Below are positions 1 through 12,089 of a DNA stretch of 64,000 bases, piece after piece (positions within the stretch are counted from its first letter, which is position 1; each line of letters opens with the position of its first letter). A program made the translations under genes and the position numbers. The notes below the pieces were generated by a model. The model was not told the origin of the DNA and ran no database searches. It saw only the letters and a list, made by a program, of their open reading frames with translations. This DNA is from Lactifluus volemus. Lineage: Eukaryota > Basidiomycota > Agaricomycetes > Russulales > Russulaceae. The stretch is from NCBI GenBank assembly GCA_022376515.1, contig WTXI01000046.1, positions 124,001 through 188,000 of the forward strand, written 5' to 3'.

Positions 1-416
1 GCACTGTGGACCGTCATGTGGGACCGAAAGATGGACCGAGGCGGAGAGAAGCCTGATGCCATCTCGCATGAGCCATCACAGGCGCGGCGAAGCCTGATGC
101 CTGAGGTGCCAGCCGAATGACCATTATGTTGCATCGCTGATATTGCGCTGTGGGAGAGAGTCACTCGGCAGGCGGAGCAACCTATTCACAGCCTCATCGT
201 TCTATGCTCGGCGCCACGTCGTAGATTTCCCGTGGTTGACGGGGTTCGTTTTTGCCATGACAGACGGACCATTTAAAAGGCGCTGGCAGGGTTCCCACTG
301 GCATGATCCGAAGATTAGCCATAGTACTGTAGCTCGGCGTATCGTTGTCTGCCAAGTCTAACTTTGTTGCAGCAGCACACGCCGACGAAAATGCCAGCAT
401 AACTCTTGATGCAAGC
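1..416. other. no gene recognised
   Basis: Short open frames are present, but none resembles a known protein or has coding-like neighbours. This stretch lies downstream of the decayed glycosyltransferase copy and may hold more of its degraded 3' flank. I see no RNA gene or repeat structure. Confidence 0.4.
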
Positions 417-1163
417 TCAAAGTATGAGGGATACAGGGAACGCCAGAGTGGCGCAGTGTGTATCCCAATCGCCTCGACATGCACCCCACCGTGATGACGT
501 TTTGCCTTGCCCGGCCCATTCTTGAAATGGCTTTGGGACAGTGTAATGCACGATAAGATGGTCCGCCAAGCGCACGACATCCGCACCGAAATATACATTC
601 AAGACTGTATGGTCCGCCTCTTTTGTGCCAGTGGGGAAGCGCACATCGCTAGTGCGGTGCTCGCATACTCTCAAATATTGAAATGTTCGGGTGCAGTACA
701 AGTACTGTTGGTGACGCCCGTCCGAACTATTCGGAGTCTGTTCGTCCCTAGAGAGCGTCACACCGCACCGCGAGTCAGGATGCTCTACCTGAATGGAGCT
801 TGAAGCCCAGGTTTTTGTATATGTCTGGCACGGCAGCGAACGGGAAAGGCAGGTCGAACAGTTCGTCAAAGTTGCGTCGCACGAGCGACGCCGAGAAGAC
901 CAGTGGTGCAACTTGGTGTACGTGTTGACGAAGCGGCGGCGGTCGATCCTGGCGCCGCCGTTGTGAGGTGGCAGACTCGGTTCAACCTCGAGAGATTCCC
1001 AACGTTTTGCGCGTACGATACAAAGTGCCCAAGAGTCCGCAGAGTCGCAACGAGGATGGCTGAACAAGTCATCATACCGCGCAGTGACAACTGCGCGGGA
1101 ATCTGGATCGCATACTAGAACGGCACCCGGAAGGTTGGTATGCGCATTGCCATAACATTGCAT
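417..1163 (-). pseudogene. decayed glycosyltransferase family 8 copy
   Basis: This is a damaged relative of the intact GT8 gene at 1601-2584 on the same strand. Matching pieces include the N-terminal 'DPDSRAVVTA' block, the 'CIVR..W..LEV...PPHNG' block, and C-terminal stretches around 'YFGADVVRL' and 'IVHYTVPKPF'. They fall in different frames. About 60 bp are missing near 565-570 compared with the intact gene, and the region corresponding to the YLDAD metal-binding motif is no longer in frame. It is best read as the dead half of a tandem duplication. Confidence 0.75.
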
Positions 1164-1600
1164 TACGACGTATGGTTTTAATACCAGATGAGGGCTGCAA
1201 GGAACTTGAAAGCCGTTCAGTTGTCTAACTTGTATCGGACAGTGATTCTCTCCCCGTCGCCGACCAACTTCTACGTTGGCAGGGACGGATTTACCAAAGT
1301 TGGGGGGTCATAGACTTGTAGATTACACGCCGATGTCAATATATGATTCTCTTAATATTCCTTATTTGATATAAGTATTCCGAGTCGAGACCAAATGTTG
1401 TACGACAATGCTCAGTTTTCAATGGGTTCTCTACACCTATACTACTTGTACATCTCTCATATGAGCAAGGTGTGAGCTCAAATTAAATATTAGGGTTACA
1501 GGGAACGGCAGTGTATCCGAGTTAAGTTATGTGCTCCATACATTACAGTATTGTGAAGGCATTGCGGTCGTATTGTAGTTGCATAAATGAATCATTGACG
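1164..1600. other. intergenic, nothing recognised
   Basis: AT-rich spacer between the dead and the intact GT8 genes. No coding, RNA or repeat signal was found. It would include the 3' end of the intact gene's transcript. Confidence 0.4.
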
Positions 1601-2584
1601 TCATCGCAGAGAATCACATTGGTCTAGTGCGAGCTGATTCTGCAACTTGAACTCCTTGTACGCATCGACCCACCAGTCAATCGCCTCGATGTGCACGCCA
1701 CCGCGATCATGCTTTGCCTTGTCAATTGCACTCTGAAGGCGTTGTCCGTCGACAATACCCTTGCCATTCTTTGGGAATGGCTTTGGAACAGTGTAATGCA
1801 CGATACGTATATCGTTGCGTATCGCATCCCACAGCGCCGGGCTCCTTTCACGGATGGCCAGGTTTGCGTTGTAAAAGTATGGCAAGCGTACGACATCCGC
1901 GCCAAAATACAGATTCAAGAATGCTTGTTCGGCCTCCTTTGCGGGGTAGCGTGCGTCGCTGATGCGTGTTCGCACACTCTCGAACGTTGAAGTGTTCGGG
2001 TGCAGCGAGAGCATACCAGCGTTGAATTGTAGCTTGAAACCCGATTGACTGTACACGTCCGGCACGGCGGCAAACGGGAAAGGCAGGTCAAACAGCTCGT
2101 CAAAGTTGCGTCGTACGAGCATGTCCGCGTCGAGGTATACTACACGACGGACGCCGAGGAGTGTGTCGAGAGACCAGAGGTACAGCTTGGTGTATTGATC
2201 GACGAAGCGGGGCCCGATCCTGGCGCCGTTGTGGGGTGGCGGGATCAAGTCAACCTCGAGAGGCTCCCAACCCGCTGTGCGCACGATACAAAGTGCACGA
2301 GCAGAGAGGCGCCCTGGGATGTGAAAGAGGATACGGCGGGCGGAAGTACCAGTTTTGTGGAGGGAGTGACCGAGAGTCGCGACAGGGATGGTGAACAAGT
2401 CATTATAGAGCGCAGTGACAACCGCACGGGAATCTGGATCGGATGTGTTCTGAATGGGGGCCCAAGAAGCAAACTGCGGCTCTCTGTGATGGTGCAAGAA
2501 TATCTCGGATCAGAATTGCTTTTGATAAGCCACTAGCACGGGGCAAAGGAGGAACGGAAAGGAGAAAAGGACGACTCACAACAT
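1601..2584 (-). CDS. glycosyltransferase family 8 protein (glycogenin/galactinol-synthase-like)
   Basis: Predicted nucleotide-sugar glycosyltransferase with a GT-A fold. GT8 enzymes move glucose or galactose from UDP-sugars; the acceptor here is unknown. The protein shows the N-terminal 'AVVTALYNDLF' strand, 'RFVDQYTKLYLWSL', the Mn/UDP-binding DxD in 'YLDADMLV' (about residues 120-122), 'FNAGMLSL', 'EQAFLNLYFG' and 'YNANLAI'. These follow the usual GT8 order. The large exon has no ATG. A consistent model is exon 1 at 2580-2584 (ATGTT), a gtgagt...cacag intron at 2484-2579, and exon 2 at 1601-2483. This gives 295 aa starting MLEPQFASWAP. No signal peptide or membrane segment is obvious, so a cytosolic enzyme is likely. 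The 5-nt first exon is inferred. Confidence 0.82.
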
Positions 2585-4446
2585 TTGAAAGTCATCGAGC
2601 GGCGTGATAGTCTGTGGATGAAACCACTGGTGTAGGAGGAAAATATTGAGAAGTGTTACTAGCACCAAGCCCCTCTGCATCCAAGTTTCTTTTGTTCGTC
2701 TGCTGTTCGAGGTTCGCGATTCGAGAAACCCATTCCACGGAAGGGACATAGCGAGGTTTCCCGTTAGCAGTTGAGATCCGATAGTAATTTATGGAGTGGT
2801 AGGGAGAAAGAATGCAAAGCTCTGCGATCTCGGAGCTTCAAGTGGCCATCAACCTCGCAAGGCGGTACCTCGGGCTTACATAGCTGCTGCGGTTGCTCCA
2901 CAGGCGTCAACAAAGAACAGCAACATTGGATGTAAGAATTGACTAGTCGCTTCAACTCGCTTAAAAGTGTTGTATTTCATGAATTTCCAAGAGTAGGAAA
3001 GAGTGTAACATCTATTCAGGGGGCAAAGTGATGACGTGGGGCCACGTGGCTTCCTTTCCTGCCAGTGTACGTACCTTTTCTGGAAGTCACCCAACCGCTG
3101 CCAACTTTTGTTTTCGACGTGCAAGTTATGCCGATCGTCAACGATCGTTAAGCTACTGCAGCTCCGTTGACACTGATGAACAATTGCGCTCGCAACTAAC
3201 CATCAACTGGTTGATGCCCCGCCCCTCTGCAGCCTCTTCTGAGCAACCTTCTCTGGCTCCGGATGGTTACGGACAATAGGGCAACGGTATCGCGATCTCA
3301 CCTTGATGACGCTGTTCAGGAACGAACGGAAAAAGTACTCATAATTCAAATGCCGGTAACTTGATACATGCGCTCGCCCAAAATGCTTGCTGGGCAACAG
3401 CCCGATATCTCTTGATGGCGTTTTACTTTTGCCTCGTGTAACTTATTCACTGGCCCGTGGGGATAAAGGGTCAAACGGAAAGCAATAATTGATTGATTGG
3501 CCATCTGCGCCTTTCTCACCGCTCAGCGCCGCCTTGCTATGCATTGTTCGCGGTTTTCTGACCGCATGGATTTCTACTGTGACGTCGACACCATGATGTT
3601 TCTCGTCGTTATAGTGACGTTATCTTTTGTCGCCGCACACAGACTCTCAGTTGGTTACTCGGGTGCGCTAACGAAATCTCGTCGGACAAGAAACGGCGAT
3701 ACGATACGTGTATCCTTTTGCAGCTCTCACCACATGTTCACCTGTTGACTGATTGATATTGGATCATAACGAGCCGCTCGGGATGGATCCTTGTAGCAAC
3801 GGACAAGAATTTATAACATCGATCGCCTCCTTCACTCGACGAAGAACGCTTCATCCGAGCTATCGGAGCTTACGGAACTATTGATTACATCCGCACCCAA
3901 GGCATAAGCAAAAACGTTCCAGGTTTCCACCGGTTTTCAGGTTTCCGGAAACTTTCTGTTGCAACATCATTTAAGGTGGTATCCAGAAAATTGGACATAG
4001 GTTTCCAAGTTTCCAAGTTTCTATTGGTTTCTATGGGTTTCTCAGGTGTAGAATCCTCTGGAAACTAAAAAGCTAAACTACTGATGTGATGTACTGTAGG
4101 TCTGAGATCAAAGAAGAGATCTGTTCAATGCCATCTATAATTCGTGATCCCACGGAACGGATTAGGACACTTCTGGCTGACGGTGGCCATCGCGATAGAA
4201 TGGTACGAAGATTCTCTTATCCGGATCATTATTTTCGTTGGATGCGGTTGACAGTTACGTGGAGAGATCTGGGGTACAAAGTACAGGACGCATACAAACT
4301 TGGCGCACAGTCAAGTTGGTCATTTTGTAATATGATTTATGTTAGAGCTGGGGAGTGCCAATGGGAGTGGGTTTTGATGGTCCTCATTTTGCGTCGTTTG
4401 AGGATTTCGTCGCTGGGTTATGGTCCCTAGATTAAGGTTAGGGTAG
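2585..4446. other. long intergenic region, no gene recognised
   Basis: Several open frames of 60-115 codons occur on both strands (for example 3028-3279, 3497-3748 and 4086-4430 plus). None shows a recognisable domain, consistent splicing or a paralogue elsewhere in the window. The region presumably holds the GT8 promoter on the left and the arginyl-tRNA synthetase promoter on the right. The only structure seen is the GGTTTCC-rich cluster at about 3920-4075. Confidence 0.4.
3920..4075. repeat. GGTTTC/GGAAAC-rich imperfect repeat cluster
   Basis: About nine imperfect copies of GGTTTC or AAGTTTC lie within some 150 bp, with GGAAAC inversions at about 3957 and 4069. Spacing is irregular, so this is not a clean tandem repeat. 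It is a local low-complexity cluster of unknown meaning upstream of the arginyl-tRNA synthetase gene. Confidence 0.4.
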
Positions 4447-4584
4447 AAGCATAGCCATCAACATCCATCTCCAAACATTATTTCTCTGCAGTATTTGCGA
4501 TACAGTCCGCTGCATCGCAGCACTACTGTCATCTCTCTTACACGACGAAATTGTCTCCAATTTAGCACAAAGACTGCCAGACTA

Positions 4585-6638
4585 ATGCCGTTCAAATTAT
4601 CACCATTACCAGAGGTTCCCGGAGCGGACCCTTCACGCGCCGTTCTCGACGCCTTCAAAATCTCCATCGCGAAGCGTGTCGCGGATGCATTGCCGCCTCT
4701 GACGGTTGAGCAGGTTTACCAAGGTGTCGATTATGGAAAGAAGGGTATCGACTTTACTATCGCGCTCCCGCGCTTCCGTCTCCCGGGTCAGGTCGACCAG
4801 CTTGCCAAAACCGTTATCGATCAGGTGTGTGCAAATCTACCGGGCGTGTTCGAGTCACTCTGATATATCTCTTGTGGCGCAGTTTCGAGCGGACGATTAT
4901 GTCGAGTCGGTCACGCATGACAGGGCGTTCTTGCATTTCATGTTAAGGACGCCGACTCTCATCCGCGCCGTGCTGACGCAGGTACATGAGCTCACAAACG
5001 AACCGCCGTCTGGCTCACCCGAGTACGGCACGAACACGTCCGGCGCAGGAAAGAAGGTCGTCATCGAGTATTCGTCACCGAATATTGCCAAGAGCTTCCA
5101 CGTAGGCCATCTCCGCTCGACCATCATCGGCGCATTCCTAGCGAATCTGTACAAGGCGTGTGGATGGGAAGTCGTGTCGATGAATTATTTAGGAGATTGG
5201 GGCACGCAAGTACGTCCGATCTCTATCACTGTTGTTCGACTCTCAAGTCAATTCCGTCCCTTTGCCCAAATCTACACAGTTCGGCCTCATCGCAGTTGGC
5301 TTTGAAAAGTATGGCTCAGAAGAAGCTCTTCAAAGAGATGCGATCAAGCATCTGTACGATATCTACGTGAACATCAATAAAGATGCCGACTCAGATCCTG
5401 GTGTCAAAGCTGCGGCAGCCGCGTGGTTTAAGCGTATGGAAGACGGCGACGAGGATGCGCTCAGGAATTGGCGCGTATGGCGCGAGTTGTCGGTGAAGAA
5501 GTACGAGGAGGAGTATGATCGGCTGAACGTGCACTTTGATATATACACCGGTGAGAGCAAGGTTGGGAAGAAGTGGCAGGACTATGCGCTACAGCGAATG
5601 GATGAGATGGGTCTGCTCATCGACGTGGACGGCATGAAACTTGTCGACCTGGAAAAGTGGAAGCTCCGACAGGCCGTACTGCGCAAAAAGGGTGCGTCCG
5701 TCCCTCTCACTTGTCTCAATGCACGTCTAAAAATATATGGGAAAATGCACCAGACGGGACGTCCATCTACCTGACGCGTGATATCGGCGGAGCGATCGAA
5801 CGTTACGAGCAGCACCAATTCGACAAGATGCTCTACGTCATCTCGTCACAACAGGATTTACATACGGCGCAATTTATCAAGATGTTACAACTGATGGAGT
5901 TTCCTTGGGCATCAAACATAGAGCACGTTAACTACGGGCTCGTGCTTGGCATGAGCACCCGCAAGGGCAACGTCGTCTTCCTCGATCAGATCATTCGTGA
6001 GGCGGCCAGCGTGATGCATGACCAAATGAGGAAGAACCAGGAAAAGTATGCTGCAGTTGAGGATCCAGAACGGACGAGCCTCGAGGTCGGTCTTACAGCG
6101 ATCAAAATCCAGGACATGGCCGCCAAGCGGTGCGCGATTCGTCTCTTCAAAACGGTCACCTTTTACTGCTGTTTTTCCCCTGACCATTACCCCCGCATTT
6201 TTTAGGATAAACAACTACACGTTCAACTGGGACCGGATGACGTCCTTCGAAGGCGACACGGGACCATACCTGCAATACGCGCACGTCCGACTGACCTCTC
6301 TCACCCGCAAGAATCCCGAGCTGCTGCCGCTTCCACCACCAGACCAGATCGCGACCGAGACGCTTACCGAACAGCCTGCGGCGCGCGAGATCGCGTTTTT
6401 GCTCGGCATGTATCCGGATGTAGTCCGGACCGCTCTGCGCACGCACGAACCGAGCGGCGTCGTCACGTTCGCGTTCAGGCTCGCGCATGCCATCTCGAGC
6501 GCTTGGGAGACTGTCGTGGTCAAGGGAGAGGCGGACGTCGAGCGCGCGCGCGCGAGGATGTGGTTGTATTTGTGTGCGAGGGACGTGCTCGGGGCCGCCA
6601 TGCGGTTGTTGAGCACTCGGCCATTAGAACGGATGTAA
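4585..6638 (+). CDS. arginyl-tRNA synthetase (class I, cytosolic type)
   Basis: Charges tRNA-Arg with arginine. Five exons fit in phase: 4585-4824, 4883-5209, 5280-5691, 5754-6129 and 6206-6638. All introns are GT-AG, 58-76 nt, and the product is 595 aa, close to the roughly 600 aa of yeast cytosolic ArgRS. The HIGH-type motif reads '[13 protein letters not shown]' (HVGH at about residues 153-156). '[10 protein letters not shown]' follows, then '[13 protein letters not shown]', the KMSKS-equivalent '[14 protein letters not shown]' (about 393-398), '[20 protein letters not shown]' and the conserved C-terminal '..ERM'. The first ATG of the clear homology is at 4585. The same frame stays open upstream to a stop at 4444 without any ATG and encodes a basic Ser/Thr/Arg-rich stretch (see findings). 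This is a single-copy housekeeping gene with no sign of damage. Confidence 0.95.
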
Positions 6639-6784
6639 GAACGGATTCAATTCGAACACGGTTTTGGTTGGTGAGTCGAAGAAGACAAAGAGTTAAATAT
6701 TAGAGACGAGCGATCGAGGCGGATTACAGGGGATTCCAAAAGCAAGACTACTACAGTTCACTAGTTCCCGTTAGAAAAGCGATC

Positions 6785-7464
6785 CTAAATCGAGAGGTTG
6801 TACTCGTATTCGCCAGTCCCGCTTTGGGCGATCCAGAGCACGACTGCGGAGAGCATCAATGACACGTTCTCTGCGACGTTGGCATAACCATAGTACTGAT
6901 ACTGGTCTGGGTACCCAGTAATGATATATTTGAGCACCAACAAAGCCTATAACAACAACAAAAAACCATCAAAAATTGATCCCCCAAAAAATAATATAAA
7001 AGGACGCACGACGCTACCGGCTAAACCGCCAGCCATGAGAGCAAAGCCGATAAAGAGGATGAGGCGCGCGCGCCAGACCGCTCGCGAATCCCCAAATCCT
7101 TCTTCTCCGCGCACGCGATCCTTATCGATCAGGTTGACGACGAGAATGCCGAGGAGGGAACACAGGCCGGGGACCCAATCTGCAAAAGTGACGTGTACGG
7201 GTACGGGGTAGTCAGGTTCGTTATAGGGTGGATGAGCGTGAGCGGAGAGGATGGCAGCGTCGAAGAAGGTCCAGAGGCCGAGGGAGAACTGGGGGAAGGA
7301 TATGTGTGAGTGGTGGGAAAGTTTGGTTGGTTGGGGCTTACGAGGGCACCGGCGAGGTAAACGCCCGATGTTCGACGGTGTTTGCCTAGGTTTATTCTGT
7401 TGAGGAATGGGAATGGGTTGACGCAGACCCGACGAGGGTCGTAATCTGAGCGAGGAAGCGACAT
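6785..7464 (-). CDS. VPS68: UPF0220/Vps68 family membrane protein
   Basis: Small multi-span membrane protein of the TMEM50/Vps68 family. In yeast, Vps68 works with Vps55 in late-endosome to vacuole sorting. Three exons on the minus strand, all phase 0, are 7342-7464, 7010-7288 and 6785-6946, separated by introns of 53 and 63 nt, giving 187 aa. Family marks are the N-terminal 'SGVYLAGALFSLGLWTFFDA' helix, 'ADWVPGLCSLLGILVVNLID' with 'KDRVRG', the third helix 'RLILFIGFALMAGGLAG', and the C-terminal 'NVSLMLSAVVLWIAQSGTGEY'. About four transmembrane helices are expected. It is convergent with the arginyl-tRNA synthetase gene. A degenerate second copy lies at 12,556-13,172. Confidence 0.88.
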
Positions 7465-7667
7465 GGCCGAAACTTGCAGTGATCAGTGGTCAGCGTTCTG
7501 TTCTAAACACAGGTGGCGTGGCGTAACAGCATAAGGGCGTGGGAACTTATTATCGGCTCAGCGTGCCAGCCCTTAGCGTACAGGTCACGGTAGGCTGTGT
7601 GCCCAGCCTCTTTAATATATACAAATAGCACTCCTGGTACAGCGTTTGAATCAGATATTTTCCAACT

Positions 7668-8219
7668 ATGAACCCCCACCAGTATGTCTTCATTCTCACT
7701 AGCCCCATTGCAGAAATGAAACTGAACTGATGGGCCGTCCAATAGGTCTTTCGGGGAGATTGGCCCACCATTTTCTCCGGCGTTCAGGCCCGTATCAAAA
7801 TTGTGTGGACAATCTCGGAAAGGTACGCGCCAGGAGCAATGTGCGCAATAGTCATTGACTTGTGTGTAGAAGCGGGAGTTTCTTGGCATACGACAATTGA
7901 TTCGCTCCCTGATGAGGCTCTCATAAAAATATTCGTCATTGATCGACTCCTCTCCTTGACTTATTCCCGAGAACGCTTGTGGGAATGGTACAGATTCGTC
8001 CACGTGTGACGAAGATGGCGATATATCATTTTCAACTCGCCCCGCTCTCTCGATCGACAGCTTCTCTGCACCTATGGGACACCTGTCAGGGATAATTTAG
8101 ACTGTTGGCCAGCAATGCCTATTGTCATGCGGTATGCGAGGACTTCAAAACCCAATGTTCTGCCAGTGGCGACCTGTGATGAAGACAACATAATTACCGC
8201 CCTCCACTGAATGCAAATT
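7668..8219 (+). pseudogene. truncated F-box gene copy (FB1)
   Basis: N-terminal fragment of the F-box family that fills this window, closest to FB3 at 13,519. A 14-nt first exon (7668-7681, followed by gtatgt) and a second exon ending before gtacgc at about 7825 can still be recognised. The F-box stretch reads 'IDSLPDEALIKIF..' up to 'FVHV', where a TGA replaces the Cys codon of the conserved VCRRW. Coding similarity continues through '..LLCTYGTPV' and 'DNLDCWPA' to 'DEDNIITALH', then hits another stop at 8217-8219. The remaining roughly 350 residues are absent. A premature stop plus truncation make this a pseudogene. Confidence 0.85.
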
Positions 8220-9897
8220 GACAAAAGCATCAACAGATCATCCCAACGAGAGGCTGTGGGTTCTCGGCAGTAACATAACGCATTCCATGACTTACATCAC
8301 AACATCGGCCGGTCCACGAAACGAATAATCACACTACTTCTCATGGCTTCACCTGCTCGGGCTGGACTGATGTTTACTGGAACCAAGAGTCTCGAACCCC
8401 GTCAACCCTCCCGTCGCGATTCATCGGTCGCTGCTCAATACTTAGTAGGTGTAGTGGTATCCTGGGTCAGCGTTGCTCGTGCCTAGGCCGAAATAAACAT
8501 GCACGTCGTTCATAGTGCTAATGCTGGCATGTGGTGCTACCACTCGATACAGCCGAGTTGAATGCTCGGTTTAAAGAGTATGAGACCCCGACATTCCCTC
8601 AGATGGGTGAGACCTCGCCTTTTTCAACCCAGTTCATGAGAATATGACCAGATGACATAGGACAAAACTGTACGATCTCAGAGTCAGAGTCAACTTTCAA
8701 CCAGTCCTATTCCGCGCGACTTTAACCTGGTATAGCATTTCCGCTTCGTGACGAAGCATCTCCGAGTCCTCGAGTCGGCGTGATCCCCTTCCGAGTCAAG
8801 TTATCAGGCCAGGTCAGATCCTCTCCTCTGTCTTTATTCCATTTCCTCTTTTATCCCATCCCTAACACACCCACACCCACGTTGTCGTCCGTGCGATCTC
8901 ATATGCACTATGATGGTGAGTCGTAATCCGCTCTGTCATTGTGCTCCTCCTTTCATTTCTCTCCCTGAGACCGTGACCCTCCTCTTTTGGTGGAACCTCT
9001 TTGATGCCAATGGGTGGCATATCTAACATGCCTTGAACAAAGTTTAATGGCGCCAGGAACGAGCAGAATGCCTGAAAACGGGCTCACTTAGCTAAGACAT
9101 TTGTGAGTAGTTGTCTGCCGTAGACTATGAGCCCGCCTGACTTGAATGACAGATTAGTAACCACCATTCCAGCACTTACGCGACCACGACCGACATACGT
9201 CTCGACAACATCAACAAGAATTGAACGCTCAGGCTGCACTGGGGATATACCGCTCAATTATTGCAGTGTCCCGCGCGAACGACCTTTATATCCCGCGATT
9301 TTAAGTCAGCAAGTACTTCAAAATATTTGATTGTGTGTCAAATTGTAGACAGAATTGTTAATACTCATACAGCCCTGTCCCTCCACCTATGTGTAAAGAT
9401 GGCTGTTGAGTGTGACTAATAAGCACTCTCGAGATTCGAGAACTGCCCCCATCGCCACTCATCACGTAGACTCCGAGTCTGCCTTCAATGTTCCTCTTAT
9501 GTGGGACATCTTTGTATCGTCCATTACACATGTAAATTATATATTATACTTAATGATACTTAGAGTGGATGTTGGCCTCTATCGCTGCCAGCAATTGGGG
9601 ACCGAATTCTTATGGGCGCACTGCAAGTGCACGTGCATCATGTGACATGCATTGTGTGGCCTGGGTCACATAGCCTTGCGCCTTGCGGCTCCAACGTCTT
9701 TCAGCTGAATTGTCAACATCTCTGTCGAAGAGTTCTCTTTCTCGCAAGTACGTCCAGATCCTGATTTCTCATTGCAATACAGTCTAAGCTAACTCTGTCC
9801 TTTCAAAGTTGAATTTTGAAATACTAGCAGTCACACTCGACAGTTAACTATTCAACTCCTCAACGAACAATAGTTCCTAGGGAAAGGACAGGCCGTC
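8220..9897. other. intergenic, nothing recognised
   Basis: No open frame with domain similarity, no paralogy to the F-box array, and no tRNA-like cloverleaf that I could fold. A B-box-like GGTTCGA on the minus strand near 8394 lacks a pairing T-stem. The right end must contain the FB2 promoter. Confidence 0.35.
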
Positions 9898-11399
9898 ATG
9901 CGTGATCGGAAGGCGCGTATTGATCAAAGACGATCGGGTACGTCTTATGACCACAGGCCGCCGCTGAAGTAACCACTCACTTGGATGGAGTAGGCCCGAT
10001 TTCTTTCCCACGCGTGACAATCGGATCCCTCCCTGACAATGTCCTCCTGGACATCTTCGACTCCTGTCGAATGCCTTCGATAGTGCCCTTTCGGTGGTGG
10101 AATACACTGGTGCACGTATGCCGAAGGTGGAGATACATTGTGTTTGAATCACCGCTTCGTCTTCGTTTGGAACTTGGATGCAATGCGAAGACACCCGTGA
10201 AGAAGACGCTAGATGTCTGGCCACGCGGCATTCCTATCCACATATTGGAATTTGGATCGCGACTCCCTCTGAGTGGAGCTAACATTATTGCCGCACTGGA
10301 GCATCGTGATCGTGTGTCCGAAATTGTTCTCAATACAACAAGCACTCTATTGAAGCGACTCTACAAAGTGATGAAGAAGCCGTATCCAAATTTGACACAT
10401 CTTCGCCTTGTAAATTCGAAGCCGGCACCAGTGCTTCGCAATAGCTTTTTAGGTGGATCTGCCCCGCGTCTACAGTATATCAGCTTGCATCGTATTCCAT
10501 TTCCGACACTATCAAAATTTCTTCCATTTTGCCATAATCTTATCGAAGTTCACCTCGAGAAGATACCCAATACCGGTTACATTTCACCCGAAGCTATGGC
10601 CACAACCCTATCCGCGATGATTAAGCTTAAATTCGTTTACATTGGATTCGAATCGCCAGCTTCTCGTCCTGATACAACAACTAGACCTCTGTCTTCATTG
10701 ACACGAGTTATCCTCCCCGCTCTCACCCATTTGTGGTTCTGCGGCGCTAGCGAGTACTTTGAAGATCTTGTGGCTCGGATCGACACCCCTGCTATTATTT
10801 TCGTCTCCACACGGTTCTTCAATCAGCTCGATTTTGACATTCCACATTTCCTCCAGTTTATTGGTTGCACACAGATCCCCGGGTACTTCGAGGAAGCGGA
10901 GCTGCACTTTGATGATAAAAGTGTCTCCATTCACTTTGGTCGTCGTGATCCACCGGGAGCGAAGGAATTTCTCTCTGCTCTATCTATCAAGATATCGTGC
11001 CATGCGTTGGATTGGCAAGTTGCATGTGTAGCTCAAATATGTGGCAAGATTTCACCTTTTTTATCCAATGTAGAACGGCTTCTCATCGATACCGATGACC
11101 TTGCAACAACTGTAGTGTTCCCGGATTGGAATAATTATGTGGATAACCCCCAATGGCTGGAGCTCTTCCATGCGTTTTCGGCTTTGCAGCACATGCATAT
11201 ACTGCCCAGACTGGGTGAGATTATTGCATCTGCACTGCAAGAGCTCACTGGGGAATGGGCCATGTACGCGTTGCCTATGCTGCGCCATCTTTACCTTCCA
11301 CCCCCCTCTGCATCCACGCGGCAAGCTATTGAGCCATTCATATCCTCGCGGCAGCGTTCCAATCACCCTGTCATTGTCCACCTCAGAGAAATGGTTTGA
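9898..11399 (+). CDS. F-box protein (FB2)
   Basis: Predicted SCF-type ubiquitin-ligase adaptor: the N-terminal F-box would bind Skp1 and the leucine-rich body would bind a target. Model: exon 9898-9937 and exon 9994-11399, intron gtacgt...gtag, phase 1, 481 aa. The F-box is 'IGSLPDNVLLDIF..' with 'LVHVCRRWRYIVFESP'. It shares with the array copies the blocks 'NIIAALEHRDRV', 'LIEVHLEKIPNTGYISPEAM', 'FFNQLDFDIPHFLQFI' and a C-terminus near 'RSNHPVIVHLREMV'. It is more diverged from the 20-60 kb copies than they are from each other. The frame is intact. Unlike the other members I could not place an upstream 14-nt exon, so the start is provisional. Confidence 0.85.
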
Positions 11400-12010
11400 T
11401 ATGTCAGGAGTCTGGCTTAATGTTGATGGGTCTTCGTCAATACTCTCCACTGTTCTTTTTCCAGTACCTGTCTTTATAACCATTCCTCACCCCTCCTAGT
11501 AATTGCCACTTCCCCACAGCAGCTCTCTGCTGCTTCTTGTATTTTTCTGTACAATAATTTGGTGCCTCAGGCCAGGAGAAATATACATCAAGGTTGTCGT
11601 TGCGTGTGTGGACTGATTTGAGCATAAAAAGCCTTCCACTGCTGGCACAACTGGGCATGTAATATTTGGTTGATCGCCACAGCGATCTACAGCAGCCATT
11701 TCATGAGAAACTTAGCAGCTCCTCTACGAAACACGGCAGATATTTTGTCGGGACATAAAAGTCTATCAAGACACGAAAAAGACGGAATGTGGAGGTCGGA
11801 CCCTCGGGCCGAGTTTTTAATGCATGATATCCAGATCCAGCACACTCGCCGCCAATCTCTTAAGTCTGAGGGTTGCAATCCGTACCGTGTTCACGTCCTT
11901 GTCATTCTCTTGTTAAACACCCGTCATTACATCGGCCATACTATCACGTCTTGAAGAGCACATGATCGAGGTCATGATTAAGGGAATTACGAGATGCCCT
12001 TGGCCTGCGG
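11400..12010. other. intergenic, nothing recognised
   Basis: 3' flank of FB2. No coding or RNA signal stands out. Confidence 0.35.
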
Positions 12011-12089
12011 TTGTCCCCGGCCCCTCGACTCGTTTGCTCATCCAGTACTGCACGTTTGCTGCACCCTCAACATCATCATCAGGAATGTT

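Noticed and set aside
4433..4446. TTAAGGTTAGGGT resembles telomeric TTAGGG repeats.
   Set aside because: Only one and a half units; expected by chance.
7503..8003. 166-codon minus-strand open frame opposite FB1, partly protein-like.
   Set aside because: It lies antisense to the recognisable FB1 exons, its counterpart at 13,489-13,781 is broken differently, and it has no domain I know. Antisense frames of this F-box family stay open by codon bias.
8380..8450. GGTTCGA B-box-like motif on the minus strand, possible tRNA.
   Set aside because: No pairing T-stem, no A-box at the right distance and no acceptor stem.
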